DNA of 64,000 bases from Adiantum capillus-veneris (taxonomy: Eukaryota > Streptophyta > Polypodiopsida > Polypodiales > Pteridaceae). Below, piece after piece: positions 1 to 10,605 of this stretch (the stretch's first letter is position 1; each line of letters starts with the position of its first letter). The translations under genes were made by a program, and so were the position numbers. Under the pieces are notes generated by a model that saw nothing but the letters and a program-made list of their open reading frames with translations, searched no databases and was not told the origin of the DNA. Location: NCBI GenBank assembly GCA_014529385.2, contig CM043960.1:123579543-123643542 (forward strand), written 5' to 3'.

Positions 1-2793
1 CATTTAAATACGGCTCTCCAGAAGTGGCTGTTAAACTTGGGATCATGATCACTAACAATGTTACTTGGCAACCCATACAATTTGTATATATTGTCCACAA
101 ATAACTTTGCTAGTTTCGATGTCTTAACTGTGGATTTGGTTGGGATAAACTTGCATAGTTTAATCAACCTGTCTACGACCACCCATACTGAGTCATGACC
201 TCGTATAGTGGTTGGTAAACCTACAATGAAATCCATAGAGATACTTTCCCATTTTCCATTGGGAATTTCCAAAGGATGTAAGAGTCCTCCTGCTTTCAGG
301 CGCTCTGCTTTGTTAACTTGGCATTTTTGGAAATGCAAGACATAAGCTTGAACAAATCCATGTAGACCTGGCCAATAAAACTGTCGTACACAAACTCTCC
401 CCTTGTGGAGTAGGTACCCATTGTTGATGGTGAAATGCTTCCATCACTGTAGTTCATCACTTGATAAAGGAGAACTAGGTGTGGAGGTTAACTATACACT
501 AACTGCATTGGAGTGAGAAGTATCCCTCTTTTGAACATGGCTCCACACTTTGGAATATGTTTCATCATGCTCATATTTTCCCTTGAGAGAATCTAGAAAT
601 TCACTACGAAGTTCCATGAATAAGAGCGAATTGATCTCTGGCATTCGACTGAGAGCGTCTGCCCCTACATTGTATCGGCCTTTGCGATACCTTAATTTGG
701 CGTCATATTCTTGAAGGATCTCGGCCCACCTGGCCATGCTCATATTTTCCCTTGAGAGAATCTAGAAATTCACTACGAAGTTCCATGAATAAGAGCGAAT
801 TGATCTCTGGCATTCGACTGAGAGCGTCTGCCCCTACATTGTATCGGCCTTTGCGATACCTTAATTTGGCGTCATATTCTTGAAGGATCTCGGCCCACCT
901 GGCTTTTTGAACCTTTAAATATGTTTGTTGTGTAAACCATTTGATACTTTCATGGTCAAACACAATCTCAAACTGAGCACCATACAGATAGTGTCACCAT
1001 GTCTTTAAGGCAGACACTATTGCATAGAGTTCGTGTTCGTAAGTAGAATGATTCTGTTGAGCTGCATCTAGCTTCTTACTTTAAAATGCAATCGGTCGTC
1101 CGTCTTGTAATAGGACTGCTCCAATAGCACGATCACTAGCATCCGTTTCCAAAACAAATGGTTTCAAAGGATCTACAATAGCCACTATAGGAGTTGTAGC
1201 TAATGCTTCTTTGAGTGTTTCAAAATTGTGTTGTTGAGCGGAACCCCACTGAAAAGCTTTACCTTTGCCTTTTAGTTGGTCCGTCATAGGGACATCAATG
1301 TGAGCATAGTTTTTAATGAACCTTCGATAAAAACCGGCAAAGCCTAAAAAGATCTGTAATTCTTCCAAATTTTTAGGAGGTCGCCATTTCCGGATGGTAT
1401 CCACTTTGGATTGATCCATGTAAAGGCCATTAGTTGAAATAACATGTCCTAAATAATGAATTTCCTACTTGAGAAAATCACATTTAGATTCCTTGGCATA
1501 TAACTTGTTTGTGTGTAACAACTCAAACGCCTGCCTGAGATGTTGTAAGTGTTCTTCTTCAGAAGCACTATAAACTAGAATTTCATCCGGGAACACAATG
1601 ACAAATTTGCCCAAATATGGCTTCAAGACACTATCCGTAAGTGTCATGAATGTTGTGGGCACATTGGTTAACCCAAAGGGAATCACCAGAAACTAATGTC
1701 CAAACCGTGGAATGCAGTCTTAGGTATATCGGCAAGCCGAATACGGACTTGGTGATATCCTGACCGCAAGTCAATTTTCGTAAAAATTCGAGCATGAGCT
1801 AGCTTATCAAATAACTCATCATACCCTTGGCAATGGGTATTTGTTCTTAACTGTAACCGTATTTAAGCCCCGATAGTGTATGCACATGCGCATACTGCCG
1901 TCCTTTTTCTTCCCTAAAAGGATAGGCAAAGCCCATGGTGAAGAACTGGGTTGTATAAACCCTCTGCTAAGGTAGTCAGAAAGCTGACGTTCCACCTTAG
2001 CAGCCTCTGAGTAACTTATACGGTAAGGTGGTTTACTGACAGGTTTACAGCTTGCAGTCACGTCAATATCATGCTGTACTGAGCATGTCGACGATAAACC
2101 TGATGGAAAATCATTAGGAAAGACATCTTGAAATTCCTTTAATAATTTTTGTAATTGATTAGCAACGTTTGCTTGTGTAGAATTAGCAATTGGTGGAATA
2201 GAGGAGAGAGAAGCATGCGGCGTTGAGGAATGTTCAACAGACTCAATGTTAGAAAGAAAATGGGACAGTGAGTAACACAAGAAAACCTGTTCTATTTCAT
2301 TATCAGAAACGAGCTGCATAAGCTCAGCAATACAAATCAGTGGTGATGAAGGTATATCCTTTTCTCCTAACAACAACACATGTGTGCCATGGGAATCAAA
2401 CATCAAGCTGTTGTGCTCATAGCTACGCTTCAGTGATGGTCCTAGGCTATGCAACCACTCCCTACCAAGAACCACATTAGCCCTTTCCATGTTCATAACT
2501 TGAAAATCCAAACAAGTAGAGTACCCTTGTACTTCCAATGGAACAGCTCGACATTGAGTATCCCATATTTCAGTATCATGACCATTCATCATTGCTACCT
2601 TGTAGCGGTGGGTACTCGGAGTTTGAGGCAGTTTGAGCTTTTTCACCAATCCGTAATTGATAAAATTGTTAGTAGCACCGTCATCTACCAAGATGCGCAC
2701 CTTGTGCCCTTGCAGATATCCGTGCATACGTACTAACTCATGTGGTCCAAAGGTTTGTTGCCACATGGAAGTTGTTAGACAGCATTCATGCAC
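1..2793 (-). pseudogene. pol: gypsy pol: protease, RT, RNase H, partial integrase (broken)
   Basis: The frame opens near 2793 with a retropepsin-like stretch: [12 protein letters not shown] (DDGA where DSGA or DTGA is usual) and, later, [14 protein letters not shown] follows, with [15 protein letters not shown] and [16 protein letters not shown], then a frameshift near 1820 and MIPFGLTNVPTTF around 1680. The RT-RH connection (GFAGFYRRFIKNYAHI) and RNase H start (LETDASDRAIGAVL) lie at 1081-1419. The RNase H end, with the AEILQEYDAKLRYRKG and NVGADALSR motifs, occurs twice at 492-963 because of a tandem duplication. At 1-60 the minus strand reads VSDHDPKFNSHFW, the middle of the integrase catalytic core around its second acidic residue. 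A reverse transcriptase polyprotein would copy and integrate the element; this one cannot work as it stands. Confidence 0.88.
566..903. repeat. 169-bp direct tandem duplication
   Basis: Bases 566-734 and 735-903 are near-identical head-to-tail copies inside the RNase H end of the gypsy pol. The unit length of 169 is not a multiple of three, so the duplication also shifts the frame. Confidence 0.95.
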
Positions 2794-3903
2794 CCCACCT
2801 CAGTGTGTGTTACTTCCACTGTGGAGAATCTTGAGGAAGACTCAAGAGGCAATAGTTGCACTGTGTGCACTACTTTCTCCTTCCCCTGAGCATCATATTT
2901 TCCTTTGGGATAATCCTTTTTGCCATGGCCTCTTCCTAAGCATTGAAAACATAGCTTCTCTTTCTTGGCTTTATCAAAATCCTCAGGAGAGAGAGGACCC
3001 TGGACCCCTTGGGTTTTTTAGATGCATCTGAATTAGCAAGCAGAAATTTTCTTTTATTGTGCCCGTATTGAGTGCGTGTATTACCATGTATATTAGCAGG
3101 CACGTTACTATTATGTGTTTTCTTATCATCAGATGCATCGTATGAACCCTCGTACTTGTTGAAAGGTATCCAAGCCTTCCAACTTGAGGATGATGTCTTG
3201 ATAGTGAGAGATATATTCAAGGAGTGATGGATATTGGCGCATGGAACACGTGTCCCAAGCGGTCCAATTCCGATCGGCCTCGTTTGTAGGCAAAAATTCC
3301 TTGCTAAACATTGCTTCAAAGGCTGCCCAACTTTGTGGTATGATGTTCTTCTCCTTGAGAAACATCCACCATTTGTAGGCCTTGCCTTCCAGAGTTAAGC
3401 TCTTTTGCAAAGCTTAACTGCATCCGGAGTACGCCGTAAGGCGTGAATTCCATCCCATTTACTAAGAAAGATGTTCACTGCATCCTTATTGCGGTCTCGG
3501 TCTTCGCCCTTGAAAACTGGTGGTTTAAAATTCTTCAAGAAATCATCTACCTCTTTGACAGTGAGAGTATACAGTGTTTCATTAATTGGGCCTTGCCCTT
3601 GTGTTCCAACGTGCTCATGCATGTGGGTGTCAGCAAGACTCTTAGTCTACTGTTGCATTAATTGAATGACTAATGTGGAAAGTTTAGTAACATTTTCATT
3701 TAAAGCCTTAAAAGTTTCATCCATGACTGTCATGCGTGTCTGAAGTGCACGAAATTCTTGAATATCAAGCAATTCATAAGTATCTTCTCCTGCCGTAGCG
3801 TCGCGGGTACTCTCCTTGAGAGGATCCGCATCCACGAGCCGTCATTGGTAGGATCAGGAGTACTTTGCTCAAAATCGAATGTCATGTTGATATCCGAATC
3901 CAT
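2794..3903 (-). pseudogene. gag: gypsy gag with zinc knuckle (broken)
   Basis: A minus-strand ATG at 3903 starts a frame that, after a frameshift near 3840, continues as a Gag-like protein. The retrotransposon-gag core carries PPVFKGEDRDRN, LEGKAYKWWMFLKEK and WAAFEAMFSKEFLP, and spans about 3129-3620 in two frames. A zinc knuckle follows near 2900-2960, reading LCFQCLGRGHGKKDYPKG, where the fourth ligand of CX2CX4HX4C is Tyr instead of Cys. Gag packages the RNA into virus-like particles. At least two frameshifts and the lost zinc ligand indicate a non-functional copy. Confidence 0.8.
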
Positions 3904-4682
3904 GGCGACACAGTGCAGTGAAAGAAGTACTCAAAAAACATGATTTTGGTAGCACTTGCCAAGTATAGCTCACTCCACTTGTGCGTCGTAGCACCTGACC
4001 GTGGAAAAAAAAAGAATTTGCACAAGCGGTGTAAAAAACAAACTTCGCAAACTCGCCCGTGGCTCACAAGACGACTGAAATCGTGTAGTGTAGATGGTTG
4101 AAGCGTCACCGTTGTCCAAAAGCTTGATTATTGAAAGCTTCGGCGATTATGTTGCATGAAGGCCAATTGAAACCGTCGCAATTGTAAAAATCTGTAGGTT
4201 TCTAGAATTTTCTGCAATAACTCAGCATAGCCGTAAGTCGTGCGACTCGATGGAAAGCCAAGACGGCTTGTTGCTTGCCCCGCACACGAAGGCTCTTGCT
4301 TGTGATGCCTTGCTTGTGGGAAGGGCCACCTAGAATGGCCATGTGAAATCGAGCAATTTATTGAAGGCAATTAACACAGGCAGCGCGCAGAAAAAAACAC
4401 GAGGATGTCGAAGCTGTGTGCGGCTTGCTCAGGCAAGTAGCGGCCTCAAACTCTTGGAAACACAACCCCTTCCCCAGGGCGCCTCTGTCAAGCCCAAGAG
4501 CGCCGTGTTTCATGCACCACAGCTTCTCTTCCAAAACGGGAAAGTGTACCCGATTTAGGCAGTCCCTTGCTAAATTTGGAAAAAACCCTACAAAGGCCAC
4601 GGTTCTCACCTAAAGGCCCTATTTTTAGGAGCAAAAAGTGACCACGCCTAGAGAGAGAGTGGAAGAGAGACTTCCTAGCTAA
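3904..4682 (-). other. Leader between primer site and gag
   Basis: About 780 bases between the primer site and the gag ATG. Only short unconvincing frames are present on either strand, so I read it as the untranslated leader of the gypsy element. Confidence 0.6.
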
Positions 4683-4700
4683 CCTAAGCTCTGATACTAG
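4683..4700 (-). promoter_or_regulatory. Primer-binding site, initiator Met tRNA type
   Basis: On the minus strand the LTR end is followed directly by CTAGTATCAGAGCTTAGG, close to the plant initiator-Met primer site TGGTATCAGAGC. Its position sets the inner LTR border. Confidence 0.8.
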
Positions 4701-4872
4701 TGTAAGAACTAGGGGAAACTAGACTGAAGATCCTCCTCCCAACCTCCCATTATATAGGCGGGCTCCTAGCCCCTTGCCCTAGACGGATGCCCTGTCCACA
4801 CTGTCTAGCCCGACCCTTAGCCGTAGTCCATGACCATCCTAGTTCTTAGGTTACAGGACCCTTGTCCTGACA
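4701..4872 (-). repeat. 5' LTR, 172 bp
   Basis: Bounded by TGTAAGAAC on the left and CCTGACA on the right (TG...CA ends). It is unusually short. On the minus strand a TATA-like CTATATAATGG lies at about 4748-4758 and probably marks the element promoter. The partner LTR is outside the window, so the borders rest on the terminal dinucleotides and the primer site. Confidence 0.75.
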
Positions 4873-4875
4873 CTT

Positions 4876-5520
4876 GTGGACATGAATTTATTGAAAGAGC
4901 ACTGGAGCAAAGTTGAGAGTGATCATGTATTGAAAAAGGAAACGATAGATACAATACGGCATGATGTATGGGAGATGAGAAATGCATCCAAATCATGGGT
5001 TGATATATGTAAGGATAATGTGGTTTCTACATCTCCTATCACGCAAACCATTGTCCAAGAAAAGAATGTAGAGAATGTGGACACTCAAGAATTGCAAGAA
5101 CGGAAAAAGCGATCAAATAACATCGTCATTCGTGGAATCAAGGAGAAAAGCATGGAAACACCCCAATCTCTTACAGTTGCTATTGAAGAGTTTTTTGCTA
5201 CATAATTTGGCATGTCTGGAATCATGGCCTATGGTGCGCATCGAGTTGGAAAACAAGGAGTCCCTTGCTCGGGAGAAAGACCTATTGTATGTACCATGGC
5301 TGATGAGGTAAAGAGAAAGATCATCCTTGACAATAGTTGGATCTACCTCAAAGGAACGGGTTGTAATGTATATGAGGATTGCACTCTTATGCAAAAAAAT
5401 GTACGTCGCAAAGCATATGAGGAAAGAATGAAGAATTTCAAGGTGTCATCTCAAGAAGAAAATTCACTTGAGGAGGATGCGAGTCCACCCAACAAATTGG
5501 GATACATGATCTACGAGACC
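4876..5520 (+). pseudogene. LINE ORF1-like / N-terminal region (broken)
   Basis: The first frame (4876-5205) is a charged, helical stretch containing ERKKRSNNIVIRGIKEK, reminiscent of the N-terminal RNA-binding region of plant L1-type ORF1. It continues in another frame from about 5212 (GIMAYGAHRVGKQG, then an RKIILDNSW-type segment). The 'VIRGI ... FF' and 'AHRVGK' pattern matches the RRM-like nucleic-acid chaperone module that precedes the endonuclease in many LINEs; that family match is by eye only. Confidence 0.6.
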
Positions 5521-6325
5521 AACTCACGCTTGCAAACAAGCTTTTGGAATTGTAACGGCTATCCATGGAATGCAGGAATTGGCATTGATGAGCTTACCAA
5601 TGACTCCGATGTGATACTTCTTGTCGAAACATGGGCGCATGATGCACAACGAATTCTTGGATTTGACAAATATGATGTGCATTCCTTGATGTGGACCAAA
5701 AATGCAAAGCAACGTAGAGGCAAAGGAGGCGTAGCATGTATGATCAAAAAGGGTTTGAAAGATGTTTCCATTGTCAAAGAAGATAAGTATAAATGCTACT
5801 TATGGCTGAAAATCAGCCCACCCAATGGTCAAGTCATATTTGTGGTTGGTTGCTACATTCTTCACTATGACTCCAACTTTTATGCATGTTTGGATATGGA
5901 TAGAGATCAGCCCTTTGTTGAACTAGAGGAAGACATTGCTCATTACAAGGGCCAAGGTGAAGTCATTGTCTTTGGAGACATGAATGCTCGCACAAATACG
6001 TTACAACACAACACACAACAAGTCGACATGCCGCATGTCTCAAGAAGAATGGATGACTGATACATGTATAATCAAAGTTCTAATGATGCAAAATAATTGG
6101 ATCACTATGGAAAGTCATTTCTACATATGTACAATAGTACCAGAATGCTCATTCCAAATGGTGTATTTTTATGTCAAGACACCAATGAATTTACATGTAG
6201 AAAGCACAATGGTGATAGCATGATTGACTATATGTCGTTTTCAGAAGCCACTCTAGAATGCATACAAATATTTACACTTGGTGAATGGAATCCGTAATCG
6301 GATCATAGGATGCTATGTATTGACC
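5520..6325 (+). pseudogene. LINE AP endonuclease domain (broken)
   Basis: Motifs of the exonuclease-endonuclease-phosphatase fold occur in order: SFWNCNGYPWN (first metal-binding Asn), LLVETWAHDA (catalytic Glu), GGVACMIKKGL, VVGCYI, and VFGDMNAR (Asp/Asn pair) by about 6000. The C-terminal part is in other frames: DSMIDYMSFS near 6215 and the SDHRML His motif near 6300. The enzyme nicks target DNA to prime reverse transcription. Stops near 6058 and 6297 show decay. Confidence 0.85.
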
Positions 6326-8870
6326 TCAAGTGTGGTAAAAGACCCGAGCATGTAGCCTCCAATCATGATGTGAATCATTCGTACCTACATCTAGACTTCA
6401 ATCGAGCACTTATATATGCTGATATGGTGGATCAAATGTTAAGCATGACAGAGCATCAAGAGAACCCAACATTAGAATGCAAGTGGAAAGTTTTCAAAGA
6501 AGTAATTTCCTCTTGTGCGAAGGAATGCTTTTCGGTGAAACACATGTCTTGCAAAAGATCTAAGAAGGGTAGCACCAAGAAGGAATGGTTCGACATGGAA
6601 TGTAGTCAAGCCCAAAAACACTTACTAAGTTTGGATGCAAGCAAAGACAAGGAAGGTTACTTGGAACGTTCACACACATACAAAGCACTTGTTCAAAAAA
6701 AGAGGAGAAGGTGGAAAGTCAAAAAACAACTTCTTTTAGAGCAAGAGAAAGCACATGCATGTGGCAAGTTTTGGCAAAATCTAAAAGGTAAGCGTGTTGA
6801 GAGCTTTGTTGACTTGACTCTTGAGGATATGTATACACATTGCAAGAACCTCTATGAGAAACCCAATGTTGATAAGATGGAGTGTTGTAGCTCCCTTCCG
6901 TTTATGCCTCCCTTCTTTACCATTGAAGATATATGTTGCGCGCTTGAGAAACTTGCTACTCGCAAGGCAGGGGACCTTCAAGGTGTCAAGGCTGAAATGA
7001 TTAAATGGACAAGCAAGAAAACATGATATTGGATATGCGATATGTTTAACCTTGCACTTCAACATGGCATGCCTCATGATTGGTGTGAAAATTGGATCAA
7101 ACCTTTGCACAAAGGAGGAGATGTAAACAATGTGAACAACTATCACACTATAATGGTTGGTTCTTTGATGGAAAAGTTATCTGGATGTATCATGGAGACG
7201 AAGATAAGTGAATGGGCTAAAAATAATGGCAAACGTGCATTAGGTCAAGCAGGTTTTTGAAAGCATCATAGCACTATTGATCACCTTGTCACTCTCCGAG
7301 TTCTTATGGAAGCGTCTCAATTGAAAGGAGAAAAGTTGTATTGTTGCTTTGTGGATTTCAAGAAAGCTTTTGACATGGTGCCACGAGGAAATATTTGGAG
7401 ACGTGTACACAGCCTTCAAGTGCCGAGAGAATTTATGCATGCATTCTTTCGCATCTACCAAAAAGTGATAAGTCAACTACGTATGGGAGATGGAATTTCA
7501 GATTTTTTTGCAAGCACCATCAGTGTCAAACAAGGATGCCCACTTTCCCCAACCCTCTTTGGGCTACTCATTGATGAATTGGAATGCATGGTTCTTGATT
7601 TTATGCAACAAGAAGTCATAGAAGAGGTTAAGATCGGAATTGCGGTGATCATGCTTTTGCTTTATGCCGATGATGTAGTGCTCTTGGCACATACCTTAGA
7701 AGATGCACAAAAGCTTATGAGTGTCTTGGAACGCTTTTGCCTACATAGCGGGCTGATGGTGAATGGATCCAAAACCAAGGTTATGCTTGTAAAGACCCTC
7801 AATGATGAAAATCCATGCATTGTATGCAACAATGAGCAACTTGAAGTGGTAGATAGCTTCAAGTACCTTGGTCTTGAGGTTCAATCCAATCATAGATGGA
7901 AGGATTGTGCAATGTGTCGCTTGGAAGCCAGAAAGAGGGATTATTATGCATTTGAGAACATGTGAAATGCTGGAGAGATCAAGTGTTGGGATCTCAAAAA
8001 GTACCTCTTTGACACATTGGTGACACCGGTGCTTCTTTATGGAGTCGATGTGTGGGGTGGTAGCATCGGGAAGTGTACTTGGAAAGAGTTTGAGAATGTC
8101 CAAAAGCATTTTCTCACCAACTTTCTCCAAGTCAAGAGACAAACACCCTACATGCTCTTAATTCTTGAGTCCGGATCACTTCCCATTGAGGTCTTGGGCA
8201 TGCAAATAATTGTGGTGTACATGCTTAAGACACAACGTAGCCCTTTGTATCGACTTCCTAGAATCGCATATGAAGCAAGTCGAAAGGTCCAAAAGACATG
8301 CAAGAGCAAAATACTAAGTTTGGGGTGGATGCTTGACATCAAGAAATGGTATGGAAGATGGGATGCATGTCACTTGGTCATGGATGCATTGATCGACTCC
8401 CAAGTTAATGAGGCCTTCTTACAACGCCAATGTATTGCATCTTGGGAGAAATCTGGAGGTTCTTGCTTCAGGAATTACATGACACACATTGCCCCAAACT
8501 ACAAATCTCTCTTCTTCTCCGAACACGGTAACCGAAGCCATCTCTACATCCTTGAGCCCATCCCATTGAGTGCGATCCACACGATTGCCTCCATTCGTCT
8601 TAGCTCCCATTCTTTATGCTGTGAGACAAGACGTTGGGACACTGGCGAGGAGTCTCATTGACTTTGCACCTTATGCCCTCGTCAAGTGCGAGAGAGTGAG
8701 TACCACACACTACTTGAGTGCTCAGCTTTTGATCACATTAGGTCCTCTTTTCCCCATATATTCAGCCATGAGATCTCCCTACATACCTTCCTCTCCCAAC
8801 CACGATATGGACTCTCTACTGCGACGCTCATTTCAGCCATTTTTGAGCATCGAGAGTCACTTTTGACCTC
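6326..8870 (+). pseudogene. LINE reverse transcriptase and C-terminal domain (broken)
   Basis: The RT spans about 6900-7965 in three frames. Landmarks are IKPLHKGGDVNNVNNY, ALGQAGF followed by an in-frame stop, CCFVDFKKAFDMVPRG, VKQGCPLSPTLFGL and the catalytic LLLYADDVVLLAH box. The thumb-like PYMLLILESGSLPIEVLG segment is in 8017-8661. A C-terminal knuckle-like stretch, EYHTLLECSAF, follows near 8700-8730 in another frame. This is the usual plant LINE order of EN, RT and CCHC. The complete YADD box shows that the ancestor was active. Confidence 0.9.
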
Positions 8871-8943
8871 CACTCACACCACCTGACATGCTCATTTGGT
8901 CCCATAGGTCATATTTGACCTCCGAGGACGATAATAGAACTCT

Positions 8944-8946
<3 letters not shown>

Positions 8947-9025
<79 letters not shown>

Positions 9026-9032
9026 CCCCCCC
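8947..9032. repeat. (CT)n microsatellite followed by poly-C
   Basis: About 75 bp of CT repeat then nine C. It lies at the 3' end of LINE copy A and may be its tail or a local expansion. Confidence 0.95.
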
Positions 9033-9494
9033 GCACCCCCCAGCGAGTAGCATTATGGCGCGCGGGAATGATTAAGAGACTGATAGAATGAAATCTGCAA
9101 GCCATTGTGCACACATGTGCTCTAATTTAAACCACAACATTTTATTTTTTTCCTATCACACAAAAGGAAAAATAGTGATTATGGTGCGCGTAAGACGTTT
9201 AGCTTAACTTAGAGACGTGTCCACGCGCCATTTTGCAAACCAGGCTAATATTGGGATGTTTGTTATTTTTACTTGTGTATCAATCTCCCAATAACATACC
9301 ATTTCTAGTCAAGATTTTAAACATACACCAGCAACACTACTCTCTGCCTCACCCTCATGCATGTAGGTATATGTGGATAACAATACTCTCTGCGTTGTCA
9401 CTTTGTGCACTTCTCTTTGCACTGTTGTCCTTCACTGTCTCTCTCTCTCCCCCTGTCTCTAATGATGGAGGCTTGCACTATCTTCCTCTCTGTA

Positions 9495-9562
<68 letters not shown>

Positions 9563-9642
9563 AGGTGCTACAATAAGCCTCCCAACGAATATTGTGCAAC
9601 CATTTAAGTGTGAAAGTGACCTCTCCATCAAAAGTATACGGT
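9033..9642. other. Spacer with a second (CT)n tract
   Basis: No gene seen. A CT microsatellite of about 65 bp occupies roughly 9497-9560. The stretch ends at the target site of the giant LTR element. Confidence 0.8.
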
Positions 9643-9647
9643 GCAAT

Positions 9648-10567
9648 TGTGGGATGCATGTCTAACCTCACCATCCTATCTTATTGCAGTATTAGCGAGA
9701 ACACGATTAATTTGTCAAACCATGGGACAAAGTTGACTTGACTAGTGCATAGAGGCTACAAGAGGTTGTCAATCTCTTGGAAAACAACTAACAACTTGAA
9801 TCTAACTCAAGCTACACTCAAGTGACTGAAATCATCAAAAGCCAATCGCTCATCGGCAAGCAAATCACATCCGTTACAGCATCAAATGACATCCAAACGT
9901 AACAAAACTTCTAGGACAAGTTTATAAGACCTAAGCACACATGCCTATGGCCTCAAACACCACTTTCGGTCAAGTTCCAAAATCGCGATTATTAACAGTA
10001 GTAGATTTTTGACCTAGGCGTTTTCGACCTAGAATGCATATAAATGCTGAGCAATGATGCCCCAATACCTCGCCTATGCTTAGTTTTTGTTTTAAAAGTG
10101 TAAATTCCTAGTTATGATGAAATTAGGCCGCGGGTCGGTGACGCCAAAAGCTACGAAATACTGTGAACTGTTTATGTCAATGCGTAGAGCTCTTACCTGC
10201 GGTTGCAATGCAACAAACGCATTCACAATGTGACAATTGGAGAGGGAGTAGGAAGCGCGAGAAGGAGAGAAGTGAGAGCCGTTAGCTCACGCTGTGTATT
10301 TCTTATCCAAAAACTTATAAATAACTTATAAAAATTGGCTTTTATACCTTAGCCAAGGTTTTTGGGTGGTCAAGAGTAATAATCTGGAGTTCTACCAAAG
10401 CTGGGAATTGAATGGCTGATACAATATGGAAGCTTGTAGCCCTGGCTCATTAATTACAAGGTTTATCAAGAAAACAAGAGTTACAATATTCACGATTTAT
10501 CAAAATAATAATTGTTTTTACAAGGAGAACTCCAAAAAATGGTGTCCACGTTAGCTTGCTGCTAACA
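9648..10567 (-). repeat. 3' LTR of the giant element
   Basis: Begins TGTGGGATGC and ends GCTAACA on the plus strand, and aligns end to end with 27613-28532. On the minus strand a TATA-like GGTATAAAAGCC lies at about 10338-10348. One half of the element's palindromic motif, ATCGCGATTATTAAC, is at about 9982-9996. Confidence 0.95.
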
Positions 10568-10580
10568 TTCCCCCCTCCTC
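10568..10580 (-). promoter_or_regulatory. Polypurine tract
   Basis: The minus strand reads GAGGAGGGGGGAA immediately before the 3' LTR start TGTTAGC. This is the expected plus-strand primer of an LTR retrotransposon and confirms the element's direction. Confidence 0.9.
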
Positions 10581-10605
10581 GCATGTGTCGTCCCTTGACA
10601 CAGCT

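Larger units (their letters stand above)
1..4872 (-). mobile_element. Ty3/gypsy LTR retrotransposon, 3' part off the left edge
   Basis: Read on the minus strand from right to left the element shows a short LTR, an initiator-Met-type primer site, a leader, gag, protease, reverse transcriptase, RNase H and the start of the integrase core. The integrase is cut by the window edge, so the 3' LTR is not visible. Frames are broken by stops, frameshifts and an internal duplication, so this copy is dead. The domain order PR-RT-RH-INT defines Ty3/gypsy rather than Ty1/copia. It abuts the LINE at 4873, and may have inserted into it, but the other flank is needed to prove that. Confidence 0.9.
4873..9032 (+). 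mobile_element. LINE (non-LTR retrotransposon), copy A
   Basis: A plus-strand element with ORF1-like, AP-endonuclease, reverse transcriptase and a C-terminal CCHC-like region, ending in a (CT)n tract and a run of C. It lacks LTRs. Several stops and frameshifts interrupt it. A shorter copy on the other strand at 54233-55630 shares the RT and C-terminal part. Its 5' end touches the gypsy LTR at 4872. Confidence 0.88.

Noticed and set aside
8888-9114. Open frames made of Ser-Leu or Arg-Glu repeats over CT/GA tracts (also near 9398-9674, 53204-54179, 55479-56107)
   Set aside because: They are translations of microsatellites and have no independent support.
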